This document shows positions 19,645 through 30,601 of a stretch of DNA of 64,000 nt, piece after piece (the stretch's first letter is position 1; the number at the start of each line of letters is the position of its first letter). The position numbers and the translations under genes are program-made. The notes under the pieces were generated by a model. The model saw nothing but the letters and a program-made list of their open reading frames with translations, ran no database searches and was not told the DNA's origin. This DNA comes from Candidatus Pantoea soli. GTDB lineage: Bacteria; Pseudomonadota; Gammaproteobacteria; Enterobacterales; Enterobacteriaceae. The DNA lies in contig NZ_CP032702.1 in the NCBI RefSeq assembly GCF_007833795.1, positions 1,302,001-1,366,000 of the forward strand, given 5' to 3'.

Positions 19645-20337
19645 TCAAAAAAGGGTTTGTGTTTGCCAGCATCCGCTCTCTGCCGGTTGCCACGCCAGCG
19701 TCTGCACATACTGCAGATAGTCCACACGCGGTATTTCTGTCGCGCCGAGCGAGGCGGTGTGCGGGTTCAGCACCTGACAATCAATCAGCCGCCCCTGATG
19801 CGCCATAAAATGCTGAGAAAATACCCACAGGGCGGTTTTCGACGCGTTCTCCCGGCGGCTGAACATCGACTCGCCGCAAAAAATTTGCCCGAGCGCCAGG
19901 CCATACATGCCGCCGACCAGCTGATTCTCCTGCCACACCTCAATCGAATGCGCGTGGCCCAGTTCATACAGACGCAGCCAGGCACGTTTGACTTCAAAGG
20001 TGATCCAGGTGCCTTCCTGCCGGCCGCTGGCGCAGCCTTCCAGCACATCGGCAAAGGCGTGGTTCATGGTAACGCGGTAGGGGGAATGGCGGTGGAAACG
20101 GGCCATGCTGCGGCTGAGGTGAAACGATTCCGGCAGCAGCACCGCACGCGGATCGGGTGACCACCACAGAATGGGATCGCCCGGGGAGAACCAGGGAAAA
20201 ATGCCACGCTGGTAAGCATTCAGCAGGCGGGCAGGAGAGAGATCGCCGCCCATTGCCAGCAGGCCATTCGGTTCACGTAACGCCATCTCCGGCGGTGGAA
20301 AATTCAGCGAATCACGTGAAAGTTGAATCAGTCTCAT
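19645..20337 (-). CDS. aat: Leucyl/phenylalanyl-tRNA-protein transferase
   Basis: Transfers Leu or Phe from tRNA to proteins with N-terminal Arg or Lys, creating N-degrons read by ClpS. The 230-residue sequence begins [16 protein letters not shown] and carries the family stretch [20 protein letters not shown] plus [10 protein letters not shown]. The start at MRL is chosen by family alignment; an ATG four codons upstream exists. It lies 33 bases after cydC on the same strand, so read-through from cydDC is likely. Its functional partners clpS and clpA are nearby. Confidence 0.96.
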   Translation of the reverse strand: MRLIQLSRDSLNFPPPEMALREPNGLLAMGGDLSPARLLNAYQRGIFPWFSPGDPILWWSPDPRAVLLPESFHLSRSMARFHRHSPYRVTMNHAFADVLEGCASGRQEGTWITFEVKRAWLRLYELGHAHSIEVWQENQLVGGMYGLALGQIFCGESMFSRRENASKTALWVFSQHFMAHQGRLIDCQVLNPHTASLGATEIPRVDYLQYVQTLAWQPAESGCWQTQTLF

Positions 20338-20370
20338 TGCATTACTCACCCGGCGGCTATCCCGCTACGA

Positions 20371-22101
20371 CTATAACGCAAAGCGCTGACAGAAACGCCA
20401 GTAGCGCCCTGCTTTTGAGATTAATTCCGCATGGCTGCCGGATTCCACAATCTGTCCCTGATCCATCACGCAAATGCGATCCAGCTTTTCCAGCCCGGTC
20501 AGACTGTGCGTGACCATAATCAGGGTGCGGCCCTGTCCTGCGGTGCGCAACAGTGAGAGAATATGCTGCTCGGTAGCCGCATCCAGTCCTTCGGTGGGTT
20601 CATCCAGCAGCCAGAGATCGCCATCGTGCAGGAGCGCGCGGGCGATAGCCAGACGGCGCAGTTCACCGCCGGAGAGCGGGCGACCGCCTTCACCCATCCA
20701 GGCATTCAGCCCTTCAGCGGTGGTCAGCAGATGCGCCAGTCCCACCTGTTCCAGCACCGCACTGAGCATTGCATCACTCGCTTCAGGCCGGGCCAGCAGC
20801 AGATTATCGCGCAGCGTCTGGCTGAACAGATGTACGCGCTGCGTCACGACGCTGATGCGCTGGCGCAGGCTTACCTCATCCCAGTGTTCAAGCGGAACGC
20901 CGTTCAGCAGGATGCTGCCCTGTTGCGCCTGCTGGCCGCGGGTCAGCAGCGTCAGCAGACTGGACTTACCACAGCCGGTAGGGCCAAGCAGCGCCAGATG
21001 CTCACCTGCCTGCAGCGTCAGGGAAAAATCCTGCAGCACCGGTTCCGGACGCTGCGGATAACTGAAACAGAGGTGCGACAGCTCAAGATGGGCGCCGGAG
21101 GGCGACACGACTGGCTGCGGCGGGAAACGAATCGCAGGAGGCTGGGTGATGATCTCCTGCACGCGCTGCGCCGAACGGGTGACCTGGGCCAGCGGCAGAA
21201 AGGCACCCGCCACCGGCGCGAGTGCTTCAAAAGCGGCCAGAGCGCAGAACACAAACAGCGCGATCAGGGCACCCGGCGTGGACTGATCGCCGACACCGGC
21301 GGCCGCCAGCCACAGCAGCAGGGTTACGGTTGCGCCGCTGATTAGCAGCAGCAGGCTTTGCGCCAGTGCCTGTAAACGCTGCTGGCGCTGCTGTGCCTGT
21401 TGCCAGGCTATCTCCTCGCGATCCAGCTGCTGGCGCCACCGGGGCGCCGCACCGTAAATCTGCAGCTCTGCCAGGCCACTGATCCAGCTGGTCAGCTGCT
21501 GGCGCCAGCCGGCCTGACGGCGGGCAATCGCCAGCCCGGCCGCGCTTCCCAGTCGCCAGAACAGCGGTGGCATCAGCAGCAGCGTCAGCAGCATAATCCC
21601 GCCAGTCAGCAGAGCCAGCGGCACATCCAGCAGGGCCAGACCAACCGTAACCACCCCAATCACGATGGCCGCGCCGGCCAGCGGGGAGATGACCCGCAGA
21701 TAGAGATGATCCAGCGTATCAACATCGCTGACAAAGCGATTAAGCAGTTCACCCTGACGAAAGCGCGCCAGCTGTTCCGGTGCCAGCGCCATCAGCCGGC
21801 TGAAAGTATAAACCCGCAAATGCTGCAGCACGCGGAAGGTCGCATCGTGGCTGACCAGCCGTTCAAAATAGCGCGCCGCCGTACGAATAATGGCGGCACC
21901 CCGCACGCCGGCCGCCGGCAGCATATAGTTAAAGGTGTACAGGCCGGCGACGCCCGCCAGCGAGGAGGCCGCCAGAAACCAGCCGGACAGGGTCAGCAGG
22001 GCAATGCTGGCGAGCAGCGTGGCAATCGCCAGCAAAATACCCAGCCCGAGGCGCCACGGATGACGTCGGTACAGGCGCAGAAAAGGCAGTAAAGCACGCA
22101 T
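20371..22101 (-). CDS. cydC: Heterodimeric ABC exporter subunit CydC
   Basis: Half-transporter that with CydD is needed for cytochrome bd assembly; it was first described as a glutathione/cysteine exporter and more recently linked to haem. An N-terminal six-helix membrane domain (residues ~15-320) is followed by the nucleotide-binding domain with Walker A GPTGCGKSS, signature LSGGELRRLAIARALL and Walker B LWLLDEPTEGLD. The start is set at MRALLPFLRLYRRHPW, whose ATG overlaps the cydD stop in TGATG; the earlier open frame lies within cydD. The length of 576 fits. Confidence 0.96.
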   Translation of the reverse strand: MRALLPFLRLYRRHPWRLGLGILLAIATLLASIALLTLSGWFLAASSLAGVAGLYTFNYMLPAAGVRGAAIIRTAARYFERLVSHDATFRVLQHLRVYTFSRLMALAPEQLARFRQGELLNRFVSDVDTLDHLYLRVISPLAGAAIVIGVVTVGLALLDVPLALLTGGIMLLTLLLMPPLFWRLGSAAGLAIARRQAGWRQQLTSWISGLAELQIYGAAPRWRQQLDREEIAWQQAQQRQQRLQALAQSLLLLISGATVTLLLWLAAAGVGDQSTPGALIALFVFCALAAFEALAPVAGAFLPLAQVTRSAQRVQEIITQPPAIRFPPQPVVSPSGAHLELSHLCFSYPQRPEPVLQDFSLTLQAGEHLALLGPTGCGKSSLLTLLTRGQQAQQGSILLNGVPLEHWDEVSLRQRISVVTQRVHLFSQTLRDNLLLARPEASDAMLSAVLEQVGLAHLLTTAEGLNAWMGEGGRPLSGGELRRLAIARALLHDGDLWLLDEPTEGLDAATEQHILSLLRTAGQGRTLIMVTHSLTGLEKLDRICVMDQGQIVESGSHAELISKAGRYWRFCQRFAL

Positions 22102-23867
22102 CAGCTGATCTCCTTCTGGCGGTGTTGAGCCAGGTCGCGCAGCGCACCCGCCTGCTGTATCAACTGCTGCCAGGTACCCTGCTGCACCAGCTGACCCGCC
22201 TGCATGACCCACACCTCGTCCCACTGCGCCAGCTCGTCCAGCTGATGGGTAATCATCAGCGTGGTCTGGCAGGTTGAGGCCTGCTGCAGCGCCGCCATGA
22301 CGTGACGTTCGCTCTGACTGTCCAGTCCGGCGCCTGGCTCATCCAGCAGCAGCAGCTGCGCCGGTTTCAGCAGGGCACGCGCCACGGCAACGCGCTGCGC
22401 CTGGCCAACTGACAGGCCGATGCCGCCCTCTCCGAGCACGGTATCCAGCCCGTCAGGCAGGCGCGGCAGAAAGGCATCGACACCGGCGCGCTGCAGCGCA
22501 GACAGCAGCGCCGGTTCTGGAACCTGCTGATGCAGCAACACGTTTTCCCGCAACGTCAACGCCGGCAGCTGCGGATTTTGTCCGACCCATGCGACCTGCT
22601 GCTGCCAGCTTTCCCGGGGAAGGGTGCGTAGCTCCTGCCCGTTGATCAGCAGTGAGCCCTGATAAGGCAGGAATCCCAGTAGCACGTTGATCAGCGCCGT
22701 TTTTCCCGCGCCGCTTTCACCCACCAGCGCCACGCGCTGGCCGGGCCGGAGCGTAAAATTCAGCGGGCGGGAGAGGGCAGTGCCGCTGGCCGTCATGACC
22801 TGCATATCCTGCGCGCAAATCGTAAGGGGTGCGCTGAGCGAAAGCGTGCCCGCGGCAACCGTCTGCGGCTGCGGGCTTTCACGCAAAAAGGTCTCTAAGG
22901 CGTCTGCGCCGCCGGTCGCCTGCGCTTTGGCATGATAGAACGTGCCCAGATCGCGCAGCGGTTGAAAAAACTCCGGCGACAGTATCAGCGCGAGAAAACC
23001 CGCAAACAGCGTGACGCCAGTGCCATAAGCGCCAAAATGAAATTCACCGAGGTAGGAGAAGCCAAAATAGACCGCGACCACGGCAATCGCCAGCGAGGCG
23101 AAAAATTCCAGCACCGCCGAGGAGAGAAAGGCCAGACGCAACACTTCCATGGTGCGCTGGCGGAAGTCGCGGGTGCTGGCAGCAATCGCCTGCTCTTCGG
23201 CAGCGGCGCGGTGAAACAGGCGCAGAGTTTCGCGCCCGCGCAGCCGATCGTAAAAATCCCCGCTCAGACGCGCCAGCGCCAGAAAATTACGGCGGTTAGC
23301 GTCAGCGGCGCCCATGCCAACCAGCGCCATAAACAGCGGAATCAGCGGGGCGGTCAGCAGCAGAATCAATCCGGCGGCCCAGTTAACCGGGAAGATAGCC
23401 AGCAAAATGGCGCAGGGCACAAACACCGCCAGCGACATCTGGGGCAGATAGCGCGCATAGTAATCCTGCATCTCTTCAATTTGCTCCAGCAGGAGCGTTG
23501 CCCAGCTGCCGGCAGGTTTGCCCTGGATCCATGCCGGGCCAAGCTGTTCAAGGCGGTCCAGAACCTGCTGGCGCAGCGCACGGCGAATAGCCACCCCGGC
23601 GCGCTGGCCGGCCATTTCACGGGCGTAGTGCAAAACCGCACGCAGCACAAAACAGAGCAACAGCAGCAGGAAATCCGTGACCAGTCCGGTGCGGGGCTGC
23701 TGTGCCACAATCAGATTCTGCAACAGCGATGCCAGCAGCCAGGCCTGCGCGATAAGCACCAGCGCGGCCAGAAAACCATACAGCGAAGCGGCCCGTAACG
23801 CGCGGGCACCGTGATGACGTTGCTGGCGCAGCCAGCGCAGCAGTTCTTGTTGCCGTGACTTGTTCAT
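22101..23867 (-). CDS. cydD: Heterodimeric ABC exporter subunit CydD
   Basis: Partner of CydC in the inner membrane. The 588-residue protein starts MNKSRQQELLRWL, as in E. coli. Its membrane domain contains the strongly conserved GPAWIQGKPAGSWATLLLEQ and PLFMALVGMGAADANRR. The ATPase domain has Walker A GESGAGKTA, a divergent signature LSVGQAQRVAVARALL and Walker B LLLLDEPGAGLD. The divergent signature is normal for CydD. It is the first gene of cydD-cydC(-aat), and is separated from trxB by a terminator. Confidence 0.96.
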   Translation of the reverse strand: MNKSRQQELLRWLRQQRHHGARALRAASLYGFLAALVLIAQAWLLASLLQNLIVAQQPRTGLVTDFLLLLLCFVLRAVLHYAREMAGQRAGVAIRRALRQQVLDRLEQLGPAWIQGKPAGSWATLLLEQIEEMQDYYARYLPQMSLAVFVPCAILLAIFPVNWAAGLILLLTAPLIPLFMALVGMGAADANRRNFLALARLSGDFYDRLRGRETLRLFHRAAAEEQAIAASTRDFRQRTMEVLRLAFLSSAVLEFFASLAIAVVAVYFGFSYLGEFHFGAYGTGVTLFAGFLALILSPEFFQPLRDLGTFYHAKAQATGGADALETFLRESPQPQTVAAGTLSLSAPLTICAQDMQVMTASGTALSRPLNFTLRPGQRVALVGESGAGKTALINVLLGFLPYQGSLLINGQELRTLPRESWQQQVAWVGQNPQLPALTLRENVLLHQQVPEPALLSALQRAGVDAFLPRLPDGLDTVLGEGGIGLSVGQAQRVAVARALLKPAQLLLLDEPGAGLDSQSERHVMAALQQASTCQTTLMITHQLDELAQWDEVWVMQAGQLVQQGTWQQLIQQAGALRDLAQHRQKEIS

Positions 23868-23954
23868 GCGCAACCATTTTGATCACTGTGAAGAGAAACG
23901 AATCCGGAGAAAATCCCGGCGGTGCGGGTGGCAGAACTGTAACATGCAGGCGAT

Positions 23955-23982
23955 AAAAAAGGCGACCAGAACGGGTCGCCTT
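23955..23982 (-). terminator. Terminator of trxB
   Basis: GGCGACC/GGTCGCC hairpin at 23961-23980 followed on the minus strand by six T, 30 bases past the trxB stop. Confidence 0.88.
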
Positions 23983-24011
23983 CGTGCAATTATGATCAGG
24001 TTATTAACAAC

Positions 24012-25046
<1,035 letters not shown>

Positions 25047-25228
25047 TCAGCAATTTTGTTAACAATCACTGCAAGCGGCGTAGACGATGAACGCCATTTT
25101 TGCACGCCGGCTGCGCTAAAACGGGGCATTCACCGGTGATTTGTGGTGCAGCAGTATAAAAAATCTCATTTAAAAACAGCAACCCAGCACTCTGTCTGGC
25201 ATCTTGTACTGAATTTGGATGTTTTACT

Positions 25229-25257
25229 TTGACAATCGCCTGCGCTTTTGCGAAAAC
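25229..25257 (+). promoter_or_regulatory. Candidate lrp promoter
   Basis: TTGACA at 25229-25234 with GAAAAC 17 bases downstream as a poor -10. It would give an lrp leader of about 235 bases, similar to the long leader described in E. coli. Confidence 0.4.
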
Positions 25258-25287
25258 ATTGTCAGAAGCAGAGGGAATTTAGCGGTT

Positions 25288-25313
25288 CAAAACAGTATTT
25301 CGTTCCTGTTTTG
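25288..25313 (+). promoter_or_regulatory. Hairpin 1 in the lrp leader
   Basis: CAAAACAG (25288-25295) pairs perfectly with CTGTTTTG (25306-25313) across a 10-base loop. No poly-T tail follows directly, so it is not an ordinary terminator. Confidence 0.5.
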
Positions 25314-25350
25314 CGCGTTTTCGCCAAATAAACTCAGCCTGACATTGGTC

Positions 25351-25384
25351 ATGACGCATGATGTGGACAGACAACATGCGTCAT
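25351..25384 (+). promoter_or_regulatory. Hairpin 2 in the lrp leader
   Basis: ATGACGCATGATGT (25351-25364) pairs with ACAACATGCGTCAT (25371-25384) with one mismatch and a 6-base loop GGACAG; the outer ten pairs are perfect. It lies 116 bases upstream of the lrp ATG and has no T tract. Confidence 0.6.
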
Positions 25385-25499
25385 ACGGATGGTGGCATTC
25401 ACTGCACAGGCTTACAGACTTCACTTCAGTAAGGCCCTGAACAATGAGCGTTTTCAGGGTGTGGCAGGTAAAGGGAAGGAATTAAGAGAGACAATAATA

Positions 25500-25994
25500 A
25501 TGGTAGACAATAAAAAGCGCCCCGGAAAAGATCTGGACCGTATCGACAGAAACATTCTGAATGAACTGCAGAAAGATGGACGTATTTCTAACGTAGAGCT
25601 TTCCAAACGGGTTGGACTTTCACCCACGCCTTGTCTGGAGCGCGTGCGCCGCCTGGAGCGCCAGGGATTCATCCTGGGCTACACCGCACAGCTTAACCCG
25701 CATTATCTCGATGCTTCACTGTTGGTTTTTGTTGAGATTACTCTGAATCGTGGCGCGCCAGATGTGTTTGAGCAATTTAACGCCGCTGTGCAAAAACTTG
25801 AGGAAACTCAAGAGTGTCACCTCGTTTCCGGTGACTTTGACTACCTGCTGAAAACCCGCGTACCGGATATGTCTGCTTACCGTAAACTGCTGGGTGAAAC
25901 CTTGCTGCGCCTGCCAGGCGTAAACGACACCCGTACTTATGTCGTGATGGAAGAGGTCAAACAGAGTAATCGTCTGGTGATCAAAACCCGTTAA
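25500..25994 (+). CDS. lrp: Leucine-responsive regulatory protein
   Basis: Global feast/famine regulator of amino-acid metabolism, transport and pili. The 164 residues start MVDNKKRPGKDLDRID. The helix-turn-helix is at about residues 30-52 (RISNVELSKRVGLSPTPC), and the C-terminal RAM domain binds leucine (SGDFDYLLKTRVPDMSAY). The start is the canonical one; the open frame extends 37 codons upstream into the leader without family similarity. The ribosome site AAGAGAGAC precedes the ATG. Upstream hairpins suggest post-transcriptional control. Confidence 0.97.
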   Translation: MVDNKKRPGKDLDRIDRNILNELQKDGRISNVELSKRVGLSPTPCLERVRRLERQGFILGYTAQLNPHYLDASLLVFVEITLNRGAPDVFEQFNAAVQKLEETQECHLVSGDFDYLLKTRVPDMSAYRKLLGETLLRLPGVNDTRTYVVMEEVKQSNRLVIKTR

Positions 25995-26032
25995 CGCACG
26001 GCAGGTGCAAATCTTGCAGGATTTCGGTACAC

Positions 26033-26052
26033 TCCTGTGAATTCATACAGGA
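26033..26052 (+). promoter_or_regulatory. LexA (SOS) box upstream of ftsK
   Basis: The 20-mer TCCTGTGAATTCATACAGGA fits the LexA consensus CTGT-N8-ACAG exactly (core 26035-26050). It lies 62 bases before the ftsK start. E. coli ftsK was first found as the SOS gene dinH, so the site and its position agree with known biology. Confidence 0.85.
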
Positions 26053-26113
26053 CCAGCGTCGGGCTTCTCCGGCGCTGTTGCCTTCTTAATTTACAGGCAC
26101 CTGGAGAGTTCTC

Positions 26114-29100
26114 TTGAGCCAGGAATACACAGAAGACAAAGACGTTTCATTACAACCGCTGAGCAGCGGACGTCGGCTGCTGGAAGCATTGCTCATCCTT
26201 GTGGCCTTGTTTGCCATCTATCTGATGGTGTCACTGGTTAGTTTTAACCCTTCCGATCCCAGCTGGTCGCAGACCGCCTGGCATGAACCTATCCATAACC
26301 TCGGTGGCAGCGTGGGCGCATGGCTGGCCGATACGCTGCTGTTTGTATTTGGCGTCATGGCGTACGCGATCCCACCGGTCATTATTGGCCTGTGCTGGAT
26401 TACCTTCCGCCAGCGCGATCGACAGGATTACATCGACTACTTTGCCGTGGGCCTGCGACTGATTGGCGTGCTGGCGCTGGTGGTCACCACCTGCGGACTG
26501 GCGGCGCTTAATGTGGATGATATCTGGTACTTTGCTTCCGGTGGCGTGATTGGCAGCCTGGTCAGTAATGCGATGGCACCCTGGTTCAGCGGAGCCGGCG
26601 GCACGCTGACGCTGCTGTGCGTCTGGGCGGCAGGTATCACGCTTTACACCGGCTGGTCGTGGCTGGCGATTGCGGAAAAGATCGGCAGCGTGGTCATGGG
26701 TGTGCTGACGTTTGCCAGCAACCGCTCGCGCCATGATGAACCCTGGCAGGAAGAAGAGTGGGAAGATGACACCGAAGCCGACGCGGCACCGGTAATGCGG
26801 GCGGCATCTGCGGATGATGACGATGTGCTGCTGGCGAAGCCGCGTAAAGTGGCCGAACCGGCTGCGCTTACGCCGGAAAACGATCCGCTGCTGGCGAAAG
26901 CCAGTGCGGCCACGGCAGCGGCGCTGGCGGTCACCGCCGAAGCCGCGCAGGCGTCACCGGCCGTGTCGCACACCGCAGAGGGCAGCGCGCCGACCGCGGC
27001 TCAGACAGCTGCAGCGGCCACGCAGCCCGTGACTTCAGCCCATCCAGTGGCATCGCCAGCGTCTGCGCCGGTAGCGCAACCGGCTATGCCGGCACGTCCA
27101 GCTCCGGCCGCCACATCGTGGGACAGCGCGCCCGCTGCCCCGCAGGCAGAGGCCGCTCAACCACCGCTTTACCGTTTTGATATGCCTGACGCGCCAGCCA
27201 CGCCAGCCGCCACTGCGTTCTCCCCGGTGGACGAAGAGGATGGCCCGCGGATGGGTAACTGGCAGCAGGCCGATCAGTTCGCTGCGCCACTGAACAGCGC
27301 AGCAACGGCTGCGGTCACTGCAGGCGCTGCGCAGGCAGCCAGCCGTGCGACAGGCGCTATGCCGGCGTTTGATATTGTGCCCGAGCGTGACTACAACCCG
27401 CAGGTGAAGCAGGGCATTGGCCCGGAGCTGCCGCGTCCGAATAAAGTCAAACTGCCTACCCGCCGCGAGCTGGCGTCGTATGGCATCAAACTGCCGTCTC
27501 AGCGCATGGCGGAAGAGAAAGCGCGTGAGCAGGCGGAACAGCAGCAGCCTGAGGTGAGCGCTACCCTGCATCCGGCGATCCATGAAGACGATGCCGCTGC
27601 GTTGCAGGAAGCCCAGCTGCGTGAAGCGTTCCAGTCGCAGCAGCAGCAGCGCTATGGCGAGAGCTGGCAGGCACAGCCGGAAGAAGAGGACGAAGACGCC
27701 CTGCAGCAGGCGCAGCTGGCCAGCCAGTTCGCCGCCCAGCAGCAGCAGCGCTACAGCGCAGCGCCGGCTGAGCCAGCGCCGGCATTCAGCCTCGATACTT
27801 CTGCCGCGTTTGATTTTTCGCCGATGAAAGATCTGGTTGACGATACGCCGAGTGAGCCGCTGTTTACTATCGCCGCCACCCCGGAAACGGAGACGCCGGC
27901 GCAGGGGCAGCAGTCTGCTGCACCGCAGAACGACGCCGCACAGTGGCAACAGCCTGTTGCACCGCAGAACGACGCCGCACAGTGGCAACAGCCTGCGGCA
28001 CCGCAGAACGACGCCGCACAGTGGCAACAGCCTGCGGCACCGCAGAACGACGCCGCACAGTGGCAACAGCCTGCCGCACCGCAGAACAACGCTGCACAGT
28101 GGCAACAGCCTGCCGCACCGCAGAACGACGCCGCACAGGGGCAACCGTCGGCTGCGCCGCAGCCGGCAACGCCGCCGGCTTCGCTGAATGAACATAACAG
28201 CCCGTGGTCTTCTCCGGAGCCGCAGGCTTACGCCGCGCCGGCAGAGAAACCGCAGCCGGCACCGGCGCAGGACAGCCTGTTCCACCCGTTCCTTGTGCGG
28301 CACGAGCAGCCGCTGGAGAAGCCCTCTACGCCGCTGCCGGTGCTGGATCTGCTGACGCCACCGCCGTCAGAAGAGGAGCCGGTTGACATGTTCGCGCTGG
28401 AGCAGACGGCACGTCTGGTTGAAGCGCGCCTGGCCGATTACCGGGTGAAAGCCGAAGTGGTGGGGATCTCGCCAGGGCCGGTGATTACCCGTTTTGAGCT
28501 GGATCTGGCACCGGGCGTGAAGGCGGCGCGTATTTCCAATCTGTCGCGCGACCTGGCCCGTTCCCTTTCTGCTGTGGCCGTGCGCGTGGTGGAGGTGATT
28601 CCTGGCAAACCCTATGTTGGCCTGGAACTGCCGAACAAACACCGCCAGACCGTATACCTGCGGGAAGTGCTGGATTGCGACAAGTTCCGTGACAATCCAT
28701 CGCCGCTTGCTGTGGTGCTGGGGAAAGATATCTCCGGCCAGCCGGTGGTCGCCGATCTGGCGAAAATGCCGCACCTGCTGGTAGCCGGTACCACCGGTTC
28801 CGGTAAGTCTGTCGGCGTGAACACCATGATCATCAGCATGCTGTATAAAGCCACCCCGGAAGAGGTGCGCTTTATCATGATCGATCCGAAAATGCTGGAG
28901 CTCTCGGTTTATGAAGGCATTCCGCACCTGCTGACCGAAGTCGTTACCGACATGAAAGACGCGGCGAATGCGCTGCGCTGGAGTGTGGTAGAGATGGAAC
29001 GTCGCTACAAGCTGATGTCGGCGCTGGGCGTGCGTAACCTGGCAGGCTACAACGAGAAAATTGAGCAGGCGGCGGCCATGGGCCGTCCGATTCCGGATCC

Positions 29101-29809
29101 GTTCTGGAAACCGGGCGACAGCATGGACATGACGCCGCCGGTGCTGGAAAAACTGCCGTATATCGTGGTGCTGGTCGATGAGTTTGCCGATCTGATGATG
29201 GCGGTCGGTAAGAAAGTGGAAGAATTGATCGCCCGTCTGGCGCAGAAAGCACGTGCGGCCGGCATCCACCTGGTACTGGCAACGCAGCGTCCGTCGGTAG
29301 ATGTGATCACCGGCTTAATCAAAGCTAACATTCCGACACGTATTGCGTTTACCGTTTCCAGTAAGATCGACTCGCGCACCATTCTTGACCAGGGCGGCGC
29401 GGAATCGCTGCTGGGGATGGGTGACATGCTGTATATGCCGCCGAACTCCTCAATGCCGGTGCGTGTGCATGGCGCCTTCGTACGCGATCAGGAAGTCCAC
29501 GCCGTGGTTCAGGACTGGAAAGCGCGCGGACGTCCGCAGTACATTGAAAGCATCACCGCAGGCGAAGAGAGCGAGGGCGGAGCCGGCGGCATCGACGGTG
29601 ACGAAGAGCTCGATCCGCTGTTCGATCAGGCGGTGGCCTTTGTGGTGGAAAAACGCCGGGCTTCCATATCCGGGGTGCAGCGACAGTTCCGTATTGGCTA
29701 TAACCGTGCTGCGCGCATCATCGAACAGATGGAAGCGCAGGGGATTGTTTCTGAGCCGGGTCACAATGGTAACCGTGAGGTGCTTTCGCCACCGCCACAC
29801 GAGATGTAA
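26114..29809 (+). CDS. ftsK: DNA translocase FtsK
   Basis: Septum-located DNA pump that clears chromosomes from the division site and activates XerCD recombination at dif. The start is TTG. The N-terminal ~200 residues carry about four membrane helices. A long Ala/Pro/Gln-rich linker (residues ~210-750) includes six tandem 13-residue repeats. The RecA-like motor has Walker A GTTGSGKS at residues 892-899 and Walker [12 protein letters not shown]. The last ~65 residues form the winged-helix gamma domain that reads KOPS sites ([20 protein letters not shown]). The length of 1231 is somewhat below E. coli (1329), the difference being in the linker. Confidence 0.96.
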   Translation: MSQEYTEDKDVSLQPLSSGRRLLEALLILVALFAIYLMVSLVSFNPSDPSWSQTAWHEPIHNLGGSVGAWLADTLLFVFGVMAYAIPPVIIGLCWITFRQRDRQDYIDYFAVGLRLIGVLALVVTTCGLAALNVDDIWYFASGGVIGSLVSNAMAPWFSGAGGTLTLLCVWAAGITLYTGWSWLAIAEKIGSVVMGVLTFASNRSRHDEPWQEEEWEDDTEADAAPVMRAASADDDDVLLAKPRKVAEPAALTPENDPLLAKASAATAAALAVTAEAAQASPAVSHTAEGSAPTAAQTAAAATQPVTSAHPVASPASAPVAQPAMPARPAPAATSWDSAPAAPQAEAAQPPLYRFDMPDAPATPAATAFSPVDEEDGPRMGNWQQADQFAAPLNSAATAAVTAGAAQAASRATGAMPAFDIVPERDYNPQVKQGIGPELPRPNKVKLPTRRELASYGIKLPSQRMAEEKAREQAEQQQPEVSATLHPAIHEDDAAALQEAQLREAFQSQQQQRYGESWQAQPEEEDEDALQQAQLASQFAAQQQQRYSAAPAEPAPAFSLDTSAAFDFSPMKDLVDDTPSEPLFTIAATPETETPAQGQQSAAPQNDAAQWQQPVAPQNDAAQWQQPAAPQNDAAQWQQPAAPQNDAAQWQQPAAPQNNAAQWQQPAAPQNDAAQGQPSAAPQPATPPASLNEHNSPWSSPEPQAYAAPAEKPQPAPAQDSLFHPFLVRHEQPLEKPSTPLPVLDLLTPPPSEEEPVDMFALEQTARLVEARLADYRVKAEVVGISPGPVITRFELDLAPGVKAARISNLSRDLARSLSAVAVRVVEVIPGKPYVGLELPNKHRQTVYLREVLDCDKFRDNPSPLAVVLGKDISGQPVVADLAKMPHLLVAGTTGSGKSVGVNTMIISMLYKATPEEVRFIMIDPKMLELSVYEGIPHLLTEVVTDMKDAANALRWSVVEMERRYKLMSALGVRNLAGYNEKIEQAAAMGRPIPDPFWKPGDSMDMTPPVLEKLPYIVVLVDEFADLMMAVGKKVEELIARLAQKARAAGIHLVLATQRPSVDVITGLIKANIPTRIAFTVSSKIDSRTILDQGGAESLLGMGDMLYMPPNSSMPVRVHGAFVRDQEVHAVVQDWKARGRPQYIESITAGEESEGGAGGIDGDEELDPLFDQAVAFVVEKRRASISGVQRQFRIGYNRAARIIEQMEAQGIVSEPGHNGNREVLSPPPHEM
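27917..28150 (+). repeat. Six tandem 39-bp repeats in the ftsK linker
   Basis: Six in-frame units of 39 bp encode [13 protein letters not shown] with small changes (VAPQND in unit 2, PQNNAA in unit 5, QGQPS at the end of unit 6). The units begin at 27917, 27956, 27995, 28034, 28073 and 28112. Nucleotide identity between the central units is almost complete, which points to recent duplication. Confidence 0.92.
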
Positions 29810-29832
29810 ACCGGCGCAAGCGATCTCTCCTG

Positions 29833-29864
29833 ACGGGCCAGTGCAAACTGGCCCGTTGTTTATC
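29833..29864 (+). terminator. Terminator of ftsK
   Basis: ACGGGCCAGT (29833-29842) pairs perfectly with ACTGGCCCGT (29847-29856), followed by the T-rich TGTTTATC. It would separate ftsK from lolA, at least in part. Confidence 0.75.
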
Positions 29865-29982
29865 TGCGGTATGCCCCCATATATCAGGGAGCTTTCGGCA
29901 TTTTCTCCTGTCTCAATCACAGGACGGCAACTACGTTTAATGCAGTGAGTGTCGGGAAACCATGAATAAGGAATTGAATCAG

Positions 29983-30594
29983 ATGAAATTACACGTTATT
30001 GCCTGTGGCCTGCTGGCCAGTTTCGTTTCCGCTTCCGTGCTGGCCGATGCCTCCAGCGATTTGCAGCAGCGCCTGAACAAAGTGAACAGTTTCCACGCCA
30101 GCTTTAGCCAGAAAGTGACAGATGGCAGCGGTGCCAACGTGCAGGACGGCGAAGGGGAACTGTGGGTCAAACGTCCCAGCCTGTTCAACTGGCACATGAC
30201 GGCCCCGGATGAGAGCGTCATTATTTCTGACGGTAAAAATCTGTGGTTCTACAATCCCTTTGTCGAGCAGGCGAGCGTCAGCCTGTTACAGAACGCCACC
30301 AGCAACACGCCTTTTATGCTGATTGCGCGTAACCAGCCTTCTGACTGGCAGCAGTACAACATCAGGCAGCAGGGTGACAATTTTGAACTGACGCCGAAAA
30401 GCAGCGATGGCAACCTGAAGCAGTTCACCATCAACGTTTCGCCCTCGGGCACCATTAATCAGTTCAGCGCTATCGAGCAGGATGGTCAGCGCAGCAGCTA
30501 TCAGTTGAAGAGCCAGAAAAACGGGGCGATCAGCCCGGATAAGTTCACTTTTACGCCACCAAAAGGTGTAACGGTGGACGATCAACGTCAGTGA
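29983..30594 (+). CDS. lolA: Outer-membrane lipoprotein carrier protein LolA
   Basis: Periplasmic chaperone that carries lipoproteins from LolCDE to LolB. The signal peptide [21 protein letters not shown] is cleaved before [10 protein letters not shown]. The mature protein contains the family stretches [31 protein letters not shown] and FYNPFVEQ. The start at MKLHV gives the family's 203 residues; an ATG seven codons upstream is possible. The rarA start follows seven bases later, so the two are probably co-transcribed. Confidence 0.96.
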   Translation: MKLHVIACGLLASFVSASVLADASSDLQQRLNKVNSFHASFSQKVTDGSGANVQDGEGELWVKRPSLFNWHMTAPDESVIISDGKNLWFYNPFVEQASVSLLQNATSNTPFMLIARNQPSDWQQYNIRQQGDNFELTPKSSDGNLKQFTINVSPSGTINQFSAIEQDGQRSSYQLKSQKNGAISPDKFTFTPPKGVTVDDQRQ

Positions 30595-30601
30595 GGTCGT
30601 C

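Noticed and set aside
21400..22092. Open frames on the plus strand opposite cydC and cydD
   Set aside because: They follow the antisense codon pattern of the minus-strand cyd genes and have no start signals or domains.
27917..28150. CRISPR-like repeat array
   Set aside because: The repeats are directly adjacent 39-bp units without spacers and are in frame within ftsK, so they encode a protein repeat.
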